The notes under the pieces: model-generated
Told to the model about the DNA's origin: nothing
Database searches by the model: none
What the model saw: the letters and a program-made list of their open reading frames with translations, nothing else
Program-made: the position numbers and the translations under genes
Source of the DNA: Dysidea avara
Lineage: Eukaryota; Porifera; Demospongiae; Dictyoceratida; Dysideidae
Assembly (NCBI RefSeq): GCF_963678975.1
Contig: NC_089274.1
Location: 4,266,001-4,330,000 of the forward strand
Length of the DNA: 64,000 nt
Direction: 5' to 3'
Shown: one piece after another, positions 33,784-45,524 of the stretch
Layout: each line of letters starts with the position of its first letter
Numbering within the stretch: the stretch's first letter is position 1

Positions 33784-35784
33784 ATGGTTTCGAAGGTGGA
33801 ATTCTTTCAAAATCTAGAACAGGACCAGTTCACTCGTGACGTGGTCACAGCTCACAACAAATATCGCGCTAAGCACAATGCCCCACCTCTTAAGTGGAGC
33901 AGTAAAGCTGCCATGGCTGCTCAACGATGGGCTGAACAATTAGCAAAGCAGAACAAACTACAAGGTGGAGACCATGAAGGAATGGGACAAAACTTAGCCT
34001 ACATGTCAGGGAAAACGATGACTGGACAAGAAGCAACTGCTATGTGGTACAACAAAGTAAAGGATTATGATTTCAACAACCCCGGATTCACCCCTACCAC
34101 TGGTCACTTTACACAGGTAGTTTGGGCAGGCTCAACAGAAATTGGTGTTGGAAGAGCGACCAGTGGTGGAGGGACATTTGTCGTAGCCAATTACTACCCA
34201 CCAGGAAATGTCAGGGGACGTTTTGAAGCTAATGTTCAAGCTTCACAGCATAGACCTAGTGAGAATGATGAGACTACACAGAAAGAGAGTACTACTGATC
34301 ATGAGGCTTCACAAGCATTGGAGGACCAGTTCACTCATGATGTGGTCACAGCTCACAATCAATATCGCGCTAAGCACAATGCCCAACCTCTTAAGTGGAG
34401 CAGTAAAGCTGCTGTGGCTGCTCAACGATGGGCTGAACAATTAGCAAAGCAGAAGAAACTACAACATGGAGACCATGAAGGAATGGGACAAAACTTAGCT
34501 TACATGTCAGGGAAACCAATGACTGGACAAGAGGCAACTGATATGTGGTATGATGAGATTAAAGATTATGATTTTAGCAACCCCAAATTCACTCCAGGCA
34601 CTGGCCACTTTACACAGGTGGTTTGGATAGGCTCAACAGAAATTGGTGTTGGAAGAGCAACCAGTGGTAGACAGACTTTTGTCGTAGCCAATTACTACCC
34701 ACCAGGAAATTTCATCGGACGTTTTGAAGCCAACGTTCAATCTACACAACGTGACCCTAAACAGACCACTAAGAGTGACCGTAAGGTGGTCTCACAGAAA
34801 GAGAACAATGAGCAAGAACCATTTGCAGCACAAGCACAAGAACCACGGCTGGATCAATTTATTCATGATGTGGTCACAGCTCACAACCAATATCGCACTA
34901 AGCACAATGCTCCACCTCTAAAGTGGAGCAGTAAAGCTGCCACGGCAGCTCAACGATGGGCTGAGCAATTAGCAAAACAGAAGAAATTACAACATGGAAA
35001 CCATGAAGGAATGGGACAAAACTTAGCCCACATGTCAGGGAAACCGATGACTGGACAAGAGGCAACTGATCTTTGGTACAATGAAGTAAAGCATTATGAT
35101 TTTAACAACCCCGGATTTTCCTCTACAACTGGTAATTTCACACAGGTAGTTTGGGCAGGCTCAACAGAAATTGGTGTTGGAAGAGCGACCAGTGGTGGAC
35201 GGACATTTGTTGTAGTCAATTACTACCCACCAGGAAATTTCAGTGGACATTTTGAAGCCAATGTTCAAGCTTCACAGCATAGACCTGATAAGATTACACA
35301 GAAAGAGAATACTACTGATCATGAGGCTTCACAAGTATTGGAGGTGAAACAGGACCAGTTCACTCATGATGTGATCACAGCTCACAATCAATATCGTGCT
35401 AAACACAATGCTCCACCTCTGAAGTGGAGCGGAAAAGCTGCTACGGCAGCTCAACGATGGGCTGAACAATTAGCAAAGCAGAAGAAACTACAACATGGAG
35501 ACCATGAAGGAATGGGACAAAACGTAGCCTCCATGTCAGGGAAACCAATGACTGGACAAGAAGCAACTGATATGTGGTACAACAAAGTAAAAAATTATGA
35601 TTTTAACAACCCCGGATTCACTCCAGGTACTGGTAACTTTACACAGGTAGTTTGGGCAGGCTCAACAGAAATTGGAATTGGAAGAGTGACCAGTGGTAAA
35701 CAAACATTTGTTGTAGCTAACTATATCCCCCCTGGAAATGTTCAAGGACGTTTTAAAGAAAATGTACAAGCTGCAGCAGAATAG
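33784..35784 (+). CDS. four-CAP-domain protein (GAPR-1-like repeats)
   Basis: 666 residues, single exon, no signal peptide, no cysteine. Four CAP/SCP domains of ~135 residues each show TAHNQYRAKHNAPPLKW, GHFTQVVW (CAP1) and FVVANYYPPGN (CAP2). Linkers alternate between type A (TTQKESTTDHEASQALE) and type B (TTKSDRKVVSQKENNEQEP): D1-A-D2-B-D3-A-D4. The GAPR-1 tetrad (His, Glu, Glu, His) is changed: D1 Gly-Gln-Lys-His, D2 His-Gln-Glu-His, D3 His-Gln-Glu-Asn, D4 His-Gln-Lys-Asn. CAP proteins of this class are intracellular or non-classically secreted and bind lipids or partner proteins. The start matches that of the copy-B gene. The role here is inferred only from the family. Confidence 0.93.
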   Translation: MVSKVEFFQNLEQDQFTRDVVTAHNKYRAKHNAPPLKWSSKAAMAAQRWAEQLAKQNKLQGGDHEGMGQNLAYMSGKTMTGQEATAMWYNKVKDYDFNNPGFTPTTGHFTQVVWAGSTEIGVGRATSGGGTFVVANYYPPGNVRGRFEANVQASQHRPSENDETTQKESTTDHEASQALEDQFTHDVVTAHNQYRAKHNAQPLKWSSKAAVAAQRWAEQLAKQKKLQHGDHEGMGQNLAYMSGKPMTGQEATDMWYDEIKDYDFSNPKFTPGTGHFTQVVWIGSTEIGVGRATSGRQTFVVANYYPPGNFIGRFEANVQSTQRDPKQTTKSDRKVVSQKENNEQEPFAAQAQEPRLDQFIHDVVTAHNQYRTKHNAPPLKWSSKAATAAQRWAEQLAKQKKLQHGNHEGMGQNLAHMSGKPMTGQEATDLWYNEVKHYDFNNPGFSSTTGNFTQVVWAGSTEIGVGRATSGGRTFVVVNYYPPGNFSGHFEANVQASQHRPDKITQKENTTDHEASQVLEVKQDQFTHDVITAHNQYRAKHNAPPLKWSGKAATAAQRWAEQLAKQKKLQHGDHEGMGQNVASMSGKPMTGQEATDMWYNKVKNYDFNNPGFTPGTGNFTQVVWAGSTEIGIGRVTSGKQTFVVANYIPPGNVQGRFKENVQAAAE

Positions 35785-36297
35785 TTTCTGTTTTTGTAGC
35801 TTTAGCTAACAGCTATACTGTTGATTGACAGCTATACTGTTGATTGTGTGCACATATGTAACTATGTTTAATTAGTTTAGTGCAGGAGCATACGTAGGAA
35901 TTTTGAAAAAGGGTTTCCACTACAGCTAAATGACTGTTATATTAGAGTAGTTTATACCTGAATACCTACCAACTCCATTGGTCAAACTATTACTTAACTA
36001 AGATAGATTCCAGATTATAGAAACATGAAGTTTAGTGTTTTTCAATACAGTAGTGTGTGTACAGTCCAAAGAGGTTTCCTGGAACCCCTGGAAACCCTTA
36101 ATTGTTGAAACCCCTTCAGGCCTGAGTGAGCTGCATTTGGCATGCAGTTTACTTTTTCTAATGCATTCAAGACTTAAAGTTGGCTATAAGTGACCTTATA
36201 CAATTGTTAGATGGTCATGGGATCTGTGAAAAGCCTGATTACAATATTACTCACCATGGTGACAGACAGTTATGATAGTGGCTGCCACTTTAAAGTA
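35785..36297. other. CAP 3' flank (copy A)
   Basis: It matches 49230-49545 of copy B, including 'attgtgtgcacatatgta' and 'atggtcatgggatc'. No gene is seen. Confidence 0.6.
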
Positions 36298-36790
36298 CCG
36301 TATATGACCGTATATATAGAAGTCCGGGCATTTATTTCCTATAAATCATTTTTGACCCGGCGTTTAAACGAGACCGGCGTTAATTTGGACCCGGGCGTTT
36401 ATTTCTTACTAGCCACTCGTTGAGAATGACAGGTGTCAGTACAAGTACCTACGAAATACGAAATCCATAGTCCATCACGTACATAAACCCAATTGGACTC
36501 CTCTGCTGGGTGAAACATTGGAAGTTGGGTGGAAAGATGACAATGACCACGATAAATACGCTATGGCCATCACCAGAAGAGAAGGCATAGTCGAACAAGA
36601 CAAGACATCATAAGACTGGTGACTACAGTTAGCAGCTGACACGAGTTTAGAACCCCTTTCAGTGCATATCATTAGCACCCCGGCGTTTAAATGAGCCCCG
36701 GCGTTTATTATGACAGTCTCCTAGCTGTACCCGGCGTATATTTGAGCCCCTGCGTGTATTTGAGCCCGGCTTTAATACGGTCATATACGG
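36298..36790. mobile_element. MITE, TIR CCGTATATGACCGTAT (copy 1)
   Basis: Inverted ends CCGTATATGACCGTAT are flanked by TA on both sides (36296-36297 and 36791-36792). The interior has tandem-like phrases 'ccgggcgtttattt', 'cccggcgtttaaa'. A 444 bp member at 43940-44383 lacks about 50 internal bases. Copy B of the segmental duplication has the uninserted site at about 49545. No coding capacity. Confidence 0.9.
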
Positions 36791-36811
36791 TAGTCTTGTT
36801 TATATCTCACA

Positions 36812-37390
36812 GGGGTGCAAAGAACAGTACTCAAAAGTTGGGGGACAGGTCATGTGGGGTGGCTAAGTTACAAATATTTTAAAATCATTAACTGCACCAT
36901 AGTGTGCAAAACACAAAGTGTGCCAATACTAAAGGAGTCTGGGGGCATGCCCCCACAGAAAAATTTTGAAATTTGAATGCTTTGAGATTGAATATGATAG
37001 CATTTTCAGTGGTACATGTTGGATACTTACTTTATATTGTACAATTAAATGTATCAGTAAATGAAGGCATTTCAGATAGACTCATACTCCAGCTTGATTA
37101 TTATGTGTTAGTCTAATAGAGACGGATTGACATAACAGAACCAACTAGAGTAACTGCTCTATTAGAATATCTCGATCTAATTCACTTCCAACACTGATTT
37201 CATACAGTGTTCCATTCTTGTATAACTTTTAGCACAAATCCTAGTAAATCAAAACACAGTAAGTTGGCTAATGACTAAAAATAGGTACAGTAGTTGTTTT
37301 ACTTTAGCAACTGGGCATTGAAAAAGTGAAGGGACACTGCCCCTCTATTCTTCAGTCCCCTTCCCCCCCCAACCAATTTCTCCACTCCTG
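36812..37390. mobile_element. hAT-type MITE, TIR family CAGGGGCGGAGAAA (copy 1)
   Basis: It matches the element at 57021-57660 in reverse orientation from end to end. Flanks TCTCACAG and TCCCACAA resemble a decayed duplication of 7-8 bp. The uninserted site is visible in copy B near 49565-49577. It contains the motif AGTAACTGCTCTATTAGAAT at 37149-37168. It lies only about 20 bases from the MITE ending at 36790. Confidence 0.8.
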
Positions 37391-39944
37391 TCCCACAAAT
37401 AAATACAAGCATGCATGCTTTACCATAGCCATTTAAAGGGCATGCATATAGAAGTAGTAAATGAAAACTGATGCGGACCCAACCAGTAATTTAGTAAGGA
37501 CTTGCAATTGGGGACCAAGAAAAACTACAATAATCAGCAGTACTTGTAGTTGTCACTATTTGGTTGCACCCATCATACATAAATCCCAGCAAATGTAAAG
37601 GCAAACCATTACAATAGAATTTGAATTCCTATAAGCTAGCCTACTAACAGTTTGATTCGGTATCTTAGCTACTCACTGTCTTGTGCATGATGCATCTGAT
37701 AATGCCTATACGGCACACTGTCTATTCTTGCTGAAATTATGAAGTTTGCTGATCAGCTATATGGTTGTCCCCTAGCCTTCATTTAGACTGGATATTAATT
37801 TTTATAACTGAAAGCTAAGCACAATAGGCTGGTTAGTGATGGAGACAGGATGCACTTGGTGCAACTGGAAAGGCATAACTATTACATGTAGCTTACAGTC
37901 TATATAAGCAATTAACCTGCTTGCCCGCACTGGTCTTCTATTTTATGTTTCCAGGGCATGTTGCATGTCTTGTGTACAATGGCCACAGCTGGAGTCTCAT
38001 GTAGAAGTGCCGTTGATCATTATCATATTACTTGGTCCCTTGTCCCCATCCTTAGTCCACATATAGAACGGTTGTATGCTTGTGCATATGTACTTAAAGA
38101 GCAATTGTGCCGAACTTTTAAAATAACTTTCTAGCATGCTATACTATAACAACAGACGCTAAGAGCTGTTACACTGTCTACAATGTTGACTTGGCACAAA
38201 TTTACTATTGATGTTTAAAAGTTTGGTCACTGGAATTGGTTGACTTACAGTGAATGCTTGTGTTCCTCTCCCTTGTGCAATTACCTAATGGGGGTGTCAA
38301 CAATGGTAAAACTCTAATAAAATATGCTTTGTCTTATTTAAAAGCCTACAGCTCAATAATTAAGGGGGTATACCTCAGCATTGACCCCATGTATTCCATC
38401 AAGAAATCAGTAATATTATTTTAATTATCAGAAGTTTCCAATATTGATAACAATGCTTGACACTTGTACACAATGAAATATGGACATGATCAACTTCTAT
38501 ACTTATTGAATCATTGTGGTGATGGAGATACACTATGAGGTACAGCTAGTACCATGGATCATTATTTGTTAGTCCATACACTGATACACATTATGACATC
38601 ATCAGCTACCCAAGCACTTTACATGTATGAGTTATATGATAAGACTAGGTTGAGCTCTGTGTAGCTTCTTCATTTTCAAAGTGACCACTACCTGCTTGAC
38701 TTATTGCACTATGTAAAGTACTAAATAATTGCAGAGACAACATATGGTAACTTGGCTTGGTTGGATAATGCTGATGATATAGTCAAAAGCTGACTAGTGA
38801 CTATACGTAACTTGATGATGGACATGTTTAGTATACTGTGTAACATGCACCATGAATGCACAGACACCTTGTTATGTACAATTTCTCATATCCATAAATG
38901 GATTATAAACAACCTTAATTTTAGTTTATTTTCTGTAGCTCAAAGCCTGTTTACTTACATGGGTGTTGAGCAGACATACCTACATGCAGACATGCAGACA
39001 AACAGTTTTGGCCAAACCAATTTCAGTAAACCAGGTGTGCGGCTGTGAGCACATGTCTGGTTTAAAAAGTACAACTGAACTGGTGTAATTATAATACAAT
39101 GCTATAGAGATCTCTGAAAAAGAAACAATGGAAACAAGAGTCAAACAAGTCAGCATGTTGAACTGTTCTATACAACTATATATGATGGAACACACCAAGC
39201 CATAAAGCCTAACATTTGGAATGATCTGTATTCAGACTCAATGTCAGGATATAAGCACTTATAAGTCAGAAATGGATAAATACTACAGTTACTCGAGTAC
39301 CAAACTACTGTATTGTAACATGGTAAAGGCAGTTACAATATCCTAGCAAGCAATAACCAATATGAGATTGTATAGTGTGGCAGTAATCTCTGCACAATAT
39401 ACTCCTAAGCTTTTCCACTTATCTAATTATGAATGTTTCATGCACCATCAACCTGGGTATATGTGTCATATCTATTGAGTCCAAATAGTGTTAGGATTTG
39501 ACATACTCCATCGTATAGTTGTAGAATGGCTTAATTATTGTTTCTTATGTTTTTCAGCGATCTTCATTAAATTATTTTTACACTATATAAATTATACATA
39601 ATAAAGCCGCGGCCAATTCATCAATACACTTCATAGAAAAAGATGGCATCCATGCAGTTTCATGGCATAAGGCATGCAAGTCAAAAGCCCACATTTATCA
39701 AACAATTAAGAAACAAACAGAGGAGTTGAAAACAGCAATGAGTATACATACCTCTGAGATAAATTCCGCCAAGCTGTGCTTGGCCTATGTAAGTTCTAAG
39801 TTAAGGCTTAATACCCTGCGAGTCAGAGTAAGTTTGCAAAACTCTATGTTGAGGTAGCTATTAGACCATTCACATGCACTGGCTTGCTATCTGCACTGTT
39901 ACACAGAATCACAAGCAAATAACAGTATAACTATATGAGAAGCT
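37391..39944. other. copy-A intergenic sequence
   Basis: AT-rich and matching 49600-51850 of copy B in several blocks (for example 'aattggggaccaag', 'gcccatgtattcc/gccccacatattcc', 'gatgatggacatgttta'). No open frame with a known domain. Confidence 0.55.
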
Positions 39945-40080
39945 GTTGATGAAGCGATGTCTAGTAGTGAAAAATCTGTAGCCTTAGCTGTTATCGAGTT
40001 TCTCTTGTCTGAAGACATTGAGTAAGTAAGTAAGGAAGGAAGTAAAGTAAGTAAGTATGCCAATAAGTCATTAAGCGGTA
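39945..40080. repeat. dispersed repeat also present in NLR intron 2
   Basis: It shares 'gttatcgagttt/ac...cttgtctgaag' with 26695-26790. A run of gtaagtaag follows at 40021-40060. Confidence 0.5.
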
Positions 40081-40109
40081 CATATCCATGTATATGCATA
40101 GGTACCTAT

Positions 40110-40165
<56 letters not shown>
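40110..40165. repeat. (AC)n microsatellite
   Basis: About 55 bases of uninterrupted AC/CA repeats. Open frames here and in the other CA/GT tracts are artefacts of the repeat. Confidence 0.95.
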
Positions 40166-40166
<1 letters not shown>

Positions 40167-40485
40167 AGGGGCGGATCCAGACTTTTAAAAAGGGGGGTTC
40201 CACTTTGGAATTGCAACTTCAGCCTAGCTGTAAGTTGAAAATCAAAAAAAAAAGGTCATCACCTACTGACAATAGCTATCCCTCACCATAAATGCCCTCA
40301 CCAACTATATACCCTTATTTATAACTAGATACATAGCTTGCTACACTGCTCTTCAAAAAGACTACTGTGACTGTTCCATTAGTGTATCTCGATTTGACTG
40401 CTCTATTAGAGTATCTCGAGTAAGAGAGGCTCTCTCAAAAGGGGGTTCCTTGGAACCCTTTGAACCCCCCCTGGATCCGCCCCTG
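40166..40485. mobile_element. hAT-type MITE, TIR CAGGGGCGGATCCAG, in a CA tract
   Basis: The ends CAGGGGCGGATCCAG and CTGGATCCGCCCCTG are perfect inverted repeats, and both flanks are CA repeats, so the target duplication is hidden in the microsatellite. Two tandem copies of the recurrent motif lie at 40372-40425 (GACTGTTCCATTAGTGTATC, then GACTGCTCTATTAGAGTATC). Confidence 0.88.
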
Positions 40486-40602
40486 CACACACACACACAC
40501 ACATGCACGCACGCACGCACACAACACATACACATGTACACAACACACACACATTACACACAGGCACACAGATATGTACACAACACACACACACATGTAC
40601 AC

Positions 40603-40639
<37 letters not shown>

Positions 40640-40672
40640 ACACAACACACACACACGCACAAAGAAAGCAAA
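40486..40672. repeat. interrupted (AC)n microsatellite
   Basis: CA repeats with GT-AC and GCAC interruptions, probably the continuation of the tract split by the hAT element. Confidence 0.9.
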
Positions 40673-40674
40673 AC

Positions 40675-41048
40675 CTCTGCATGGCAGCCATGTGAAACAC
40701 AGCTATTGCCACCCAGCGAATGAGCACTGGGATGTCCGTGCACCACTCAGGCACTTGAGTCTTGTGCAGGCAAATCCTCCTGGGGGCAGGGATAGTAACC
40801 CACAGGAGTCTCATGGAGCGAGGTTGCGGAACCTAAAGTTCCACAATGACCTTAACATCATGAGACAAGGGCAGTTGGGCATTTGCTTCCCCAGTAAACA
40901 CCATACAGATACCCACTGATGCTACAGCTGGGTGGGCTGCTTCCCCAGTTGACACCACCAGGTCCCCATTATACAGCTGGCATAACCGGGCATTAAACCT
41001 GGAACCTTTGGATTACCAGGCCAATGCTCTAGCCACTTGGTTATGCTA

Positions 41049-41050
<2 letters not shown>
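40675..41050 (-). repeat. SINE-like repeat (minus), full copy
   Basis: It contains 'cattaaacctggaacctttgg', a degenerate tRNA B box read on the minus strand, and a body with 'ctgcttccccagttgacacc'. Related copies lie at 42430-42560, 43044-43268, 52240-52380, 52560-52700 and 62160-62490. The right end abuts a (CT)n(AC)n microsatellite. Confidence 0.65.
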
Positions 41051-41172
<122 letters not shown>

Positions 41173-42023
41173 ATGCATACTTGTTTCTCACTGGAGAAAC
41201 ATTATAACTACAAACATTTAACTACAAACTGCAGATTTTCAACCTCTGTGGCTCTGTATCCACTGAAGGAGAGATTATAGTAGCACTTTTAGCAAGTACA
41301 TCATACTCCATACAGTGAGTGCCTTAAATGACTGACATCCTAGTCTTAATACACACCGTTTGTTTTTTTGTTCAGCTCCAAGGATAGACAATTCAATTCA
41401 GGGATCCAGAGCCGGTTCATCACTAGGAGGCATGCACACACAATTATATACACATATATACATGTAAATGATGAATGATATGATTATAACAGAAACTTAC
41501 TATATTCTGTACATTACGTAGTATGCAGCTATATATGAACAACTCTACAATGTCGACTTATGCATGCATGTATATTGTATAATTATGCATGTAGTGGACA
41601 AACTTGATAAATACTATATTGCCACTTATTCTCATTCATGGTCACATCTATAACATGGTGAATCCAAGTCAGACAGGCCATAAATTTTATTATTCAGGCA
41701 ATTTCAAATGCAACAGCCAATGATGGTCATAGCCTCATAGGGAGAGCGACTTTATGCAGTAATGAAATTTATGTGTTGAAGTCAAACAGTTTCAAGCGCC
41801 CACAACTGAGAAGCATAGCTACATCAGTACACAAACCATTCTGGTGGCATGTCCCAGGGAAAATCTGGAGTGGCATTTTACAGACTATTTTCACTGCAGC
41901 TTTACCGCTATACTTTATTTTGCTGGGGAAAGCTTCAAGAAACATGTTACTAAATGCAGAAAAAAATCCCAGACAGATGGTGAAGACAGCTTGCAGTCTA
42001 GGCAAGTGTCTGAGGAGCCTCTG

Positions 42024-42114
42024 TTATACTGACCGTCAACAAGGAGTGTATAAAGCAACATAGCCGCCAACAGCACTTCAAAGATGTAGTAAACTTAAAC
42101 ACTATAATTAAAAT
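42024..42114 (+). pseudogene. duplicated 3' fragment of the NLR gene
   Basis: From 'atactgaccgtcaacaagg' the sequence follows the last coding bases and 3' flank of the NLR gene (29330 onward), with substitutions, a deletion of about 9 bases after 'aaggagtgt' and a shortened end. It marks the left edge of segmental copy B. The upstream NLR domains are missing, so it cannot make an NLR protein. Confidence 0.85.
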
Positions 42115-42429
42115 GTTACGTATGGGATTAGTTATGCATTTGTGTTTTGTATTATGTACTATTAACACTGGTGTATTATTAAATTTTGATGACTTGCATC
42201 AGTCTAGATCTAGCTACACAAATAAATTAGGTGTCTACATTATCAATGTACTAGTGTGCATTAGCACAGATCAAAGCGCATGTCAGGTTGTTACCAATTA
42301 TATAGGTACTACTTCTTTCATATGGTGCATGGGAACTCTTTAAGGGTTGATGTAGATACCAGATTCTTAGGTGCTTACACCTTACGTGCATGTATGTGTG
42401 TATTGTGTGTTGTGTGTGTGTTCTGCGAC

Positions 42430-42560
42430 CTCTCTGCATGAGACCTGGACGGTCCTCTTGCAGGTTACTAACGTTGCCCCAGGAGGATTTTCCTGCACAA
42501 GGCTCAAGCGTCTGAGTGGTGCACAGGCATCCCAGTGCTGGTTCACGTGTGTTGCGTATG
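42430..42560 (+). repeat. SINE-like repeat piece
   Basis: It reads 'gacctggacggtcct', 'gaggattttcctgcacaagg' and 'gtggtgcacaggcatccca', the reverse complement of the family seen at 40700-40830 and 52250-52330. A GT microsatellite follows. Confidence 0.6.
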
Positions 42561-42954
42561 TGTGTTGTGCGTGTGTGTGTGTGTGTGTGCACGTATGTGG
42601 AAGGGGTCAATACTTTTCACCATGTAGGTCAGCACTGTAATGGCTTATTCACAAGGTTTGGTTGAGGGTTACTGTGTGTCAAGCCCAGGATGCCACCTAA
42701 TAGTACTTGGCACACTCCAACTTATTACCCCTGTAGAGGATTTGCAAACCTCCCAGGCACTGAAGCTTGCACTGAGAACAAACACAGCTTGGTGGATGTT
42801 GTTGCAATGCCAGGACACATGCTACTGCTGTGGTTCAATGAGTCATCTGGTTTCTGTGTAGCTGTATCATGACCATTGTCACCAAACCATGCAGGTGGTG
42901 TGACTGTTGTTGATTACAAGTATAAGGCCAGAAAAGGTAGTGGGGACTCTGAGT

Positions 42955-42960
42955 GCGCGC

Positions 42961-43009
<49 letters not shown>

Positions 43010-43042
43010 TACGTCTGTGTGTAGTATGCATGTGTGTGTGTG
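42955..43042. repeat. (GT)n microsatellite
   Basis: About 50 bases of GT repeats followed by interrupted TGTG text. Confidence 0.9.
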
Positions 43043-43043
43043 T

Positions 43044-43268
43044 GTTGGGCATTTGCTTCCCCAGTTAATACCAGGTACCCATTGATATTACAGCTGGGTG
43101 GGCTGCTTCCCCAGTTGACACCAGGCCACCAGGTCCCCAATAACAGCTAGGTAGACTGGAGCAATGTGAGTAAAGTTTCTTGCTCAAGGAAACAACAACA
43201 ACAACAACACCAAAGTGGCATAACTGGGAATCGAACCTGGGACCTTTTGATCACCAGGCAGATGGGAA
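43044..43268 (-). repeat. tRNA-derived SINE (minus)
   Basis: Read on the minus strand it has the B-box-like GGTTCGATTCC (complement at 43227-43237), then a GTT repeat and 'ccttgagcaagaaactttac', a body resembling conserved metazoan SINE cores (from memory). The far end has 'aactggggaagcaaatgcc'. Confidence 0.75.
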
Positions 43269-43404
43269 GCAAATTCCCAACTGTCCTTGTCTCGCTTATC
43301 GGTGTTGAGGTTGTTGTGGAACTTTAGATTCCGCAACCTCTCTCCGTGAGACCTGGACAGTCCTCCTACAGGTTACTAGCCCTGCCCCAGGATTTGATAA
43401 ACTG

Positions 43405-44505
43405 ATTAGATGAAGGTTAGAGTGGCTGGGACATTTAGCAAGAATGGGAGACCACAGGACCCCCAAGAGAACATTGTTTGGATGGTTGCCCAAGAAATGA
43501 CCACCAGGCAGCAAAAGAGATGGAGAGATGTTGTGAAGGCAGACCTTAAGATGACTGTACTATTGGATACTTGGTATACCTCAGCACTTCACAGAGATCA
43601 GTGGAACGATGAAAAGATGTGCAGCAGTCAACATCATTCGAGAACAGCCTTGCCAACAGTGCAGTGTACATTGAGCAGCAGGACCTTCCATAGGGAGCAG
43701 GATATGGCAAGACATAAATGCATTGAAGAGAGATTAAAGCCAGTGCACCAACAATAGGGTGCTCTACAGTGTTCTACTTGTGGGAGATGATTAAGAGTAA
43801 GGGCGGTCTTGCTGTACATAACTGTCATGAAACAAATCGTAACATCACAGATCATGTACCACTTCACCAGTGAACAACAGAGCACATTGTTCTATATGTG
43901 AAAGGTCTTTTAACCAGCCTAGTGACCTGAAGTGACATACCGTATATGACCGTATAGAAGCCCGGGCGTTTATTTCCTATAAATCATTTTTGACCCGGCG
44001 TTTAAACGAGACCGGCGTTAATTTGGACCCGGGCGTTTATTTCTTACTAGCCACTCGTTGAGAATGACAGGTGCCAGTACAAGTACCTACGAAATACGAA
44101 ATCCTCTGCTGGGTGAAACATTGGAAGTCGGGCGGAAAGATGACAATGACCACGATAAATACGCTATGGCCATCACCAGAAGAGAAGACATAGTCGAACA
44201 AGACGAGACATCACTGTATAGTTAGCATCTGACACGAGTTTAGAACCCCTTTCAGTGCATATCATTAGCACCCCGGCGTTTAAATGAGCCCCGGCGTTTA
44301 TTATGACAGTCCCCTAGCTGTACCCGGCGTATATTTGAGCCCCTGCGTGTATTTGAGCCCGGCTTTAATACGGTCATATACGGTAAATGTTTGGCAGAAA
44401 GATCACTGCCGGTTAAAGAACAACAAGGGGCCATTCAGTGTTTGTTGTGTCACCGTTGAGTCCTTAGCAAAGGAGGACTAACTGTTCACAAGTGCAAGGC
44501 TGACA
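43405..44505 (+). mobile_element. LINE ORF2 3' relic with C-terminal zinc fingers
   Basis: It reads RLEWLGHLARMGDHRTPKRT, shifts frame to RWRDVVKADLKM and RDQWND, and ends in C2H2-like fingers (CSICERSFNQPSDLK; then CLLCHR...TVHKC). This is the C-terminal tail of a non-LTR retrotransposon polymerase. A TA-targeting MITE at 43940-44383 sits inside the first finger, and the frame resumes exactly across the TA. Stops and shifts make it inactive. Confidence 0.75.
43940..44383. mobile_element. MITE, TIR CCGTATATGACCGTAT (copy 2)
   Basis: 444 bp, TA on both sides (43938-43939 and 44384-44385), ends identical to copy 1 at 36298-36790, and internal sequence nearly identical apart from a deletion. 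It is inserted in the zinc-finger part of a LINE relic. Confidence 0.92.
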
Positions 44506-45002
44506 AAGCAATGTCTTGAGCTTCTTCATACCTGTATGAAGACCACGTGACCTTTATGGTAGTGGAGAGGAGGAGGAACGTGTGACTGTGTGTGTGTGTA
44601 TGTCTTGCTACATAGTCAGTGCCTCCTTGTGGCAAACCCCGGGCAACAGTATTTTGCTGGCTAAACAATGGTGTTACTTGGCACTCGCCACAACTCGTAC
44701 CTCTGCTGAGTTTTCGTTAGCCTCTCAGGGAAACCATCAGCTTAACACTGCACAAAGCACAAAAACAGCTGTGTTAACAGCTAGCACATGGAATGTGTGT
44801 GTGTGTGCATGCGTGTGCAAGCATGTGTGTGTATGTAGTGTTATTTATTATATATATATGTATGTAATAGTTATACCATGGGCAAGAGTGCGTATATACA
44901 GGCAAAGCATGAGTGCCCGTGGCATAACTAATATGTTCTACTTTAGCATGTACTCACCTAATTGGTAAAATTTTTAGTTGCTACACTCTTCTCTTATATA
45001 GG
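44506..45002. other. no supported gene
   Basis: GT-rich simple sequence near 44580-44610 and 44795-44835, plus unassigned AT-rich sequence. Confidence 0.5.
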
Positions 45003-45262
45003 GAACCAAGTAAGCTGTGATTGTGGGATTGAATTTTGCCAAACAAACTGTGATTGTGGGATTCAATTTTAATACATCAAACAGTAGTTTGATTTTATTA
45101 TTGCTAATATAGCAATTTTATGAGACTAATGTTAATTATGTTACTTTAATTGCTACATTTATAAAAGTAAAAAACAAACTGCTGTTAATGTATTAAAATT
45201 GAATCCCACAATCACAGGTTGTTTAGCAGAATTCAATCCCACAATCACAGCTTGCTTGATTC
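45003..45262. mobile_element. 260-bp inverted-repeat element
   Basis: The left arm (gaaccaagtaagctgtgatt...) matches the reverse complement of the right arm for about 90 bp. Each arm carries two spaced copies of 'ctgtgattgtgggatt'. It is probably a MITE; the transposase family is unknown. Confidence 0.8.
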
Positions 45263-45524
45263 TCTGGAGTATAACATCAAAGAAATCTGATGCTTTCTGG
45301 ATATAGTGTGCACACCTATTAGGTATGCAATGTCTCAAGTTAACGAGATATATGCACTGGTGGCAGTGTGTATATCTAGTTAAGGCAGTGTGTAATGAGA
45401 TATACGCACTGCCTTAACGAGATATATGCACTGGTAGCAGTGCGTATTATCGTTAACATTTTGAGTCAGTGCAATTTGTAATATATGTACTGGCTTTCCT
45501 TTGATCTGAGGTGTGAAATTGGTA

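Noticed and set aside
40490-40919. Several long frames of His/Thr or Cys/Val repeats on both strands
   Set aside because: They are translations of CA/GT microsatellites and SINE text; no gene is implied. The same holds near 41000-41190, 42960-43080, 52585-52880 and 63461-63688.
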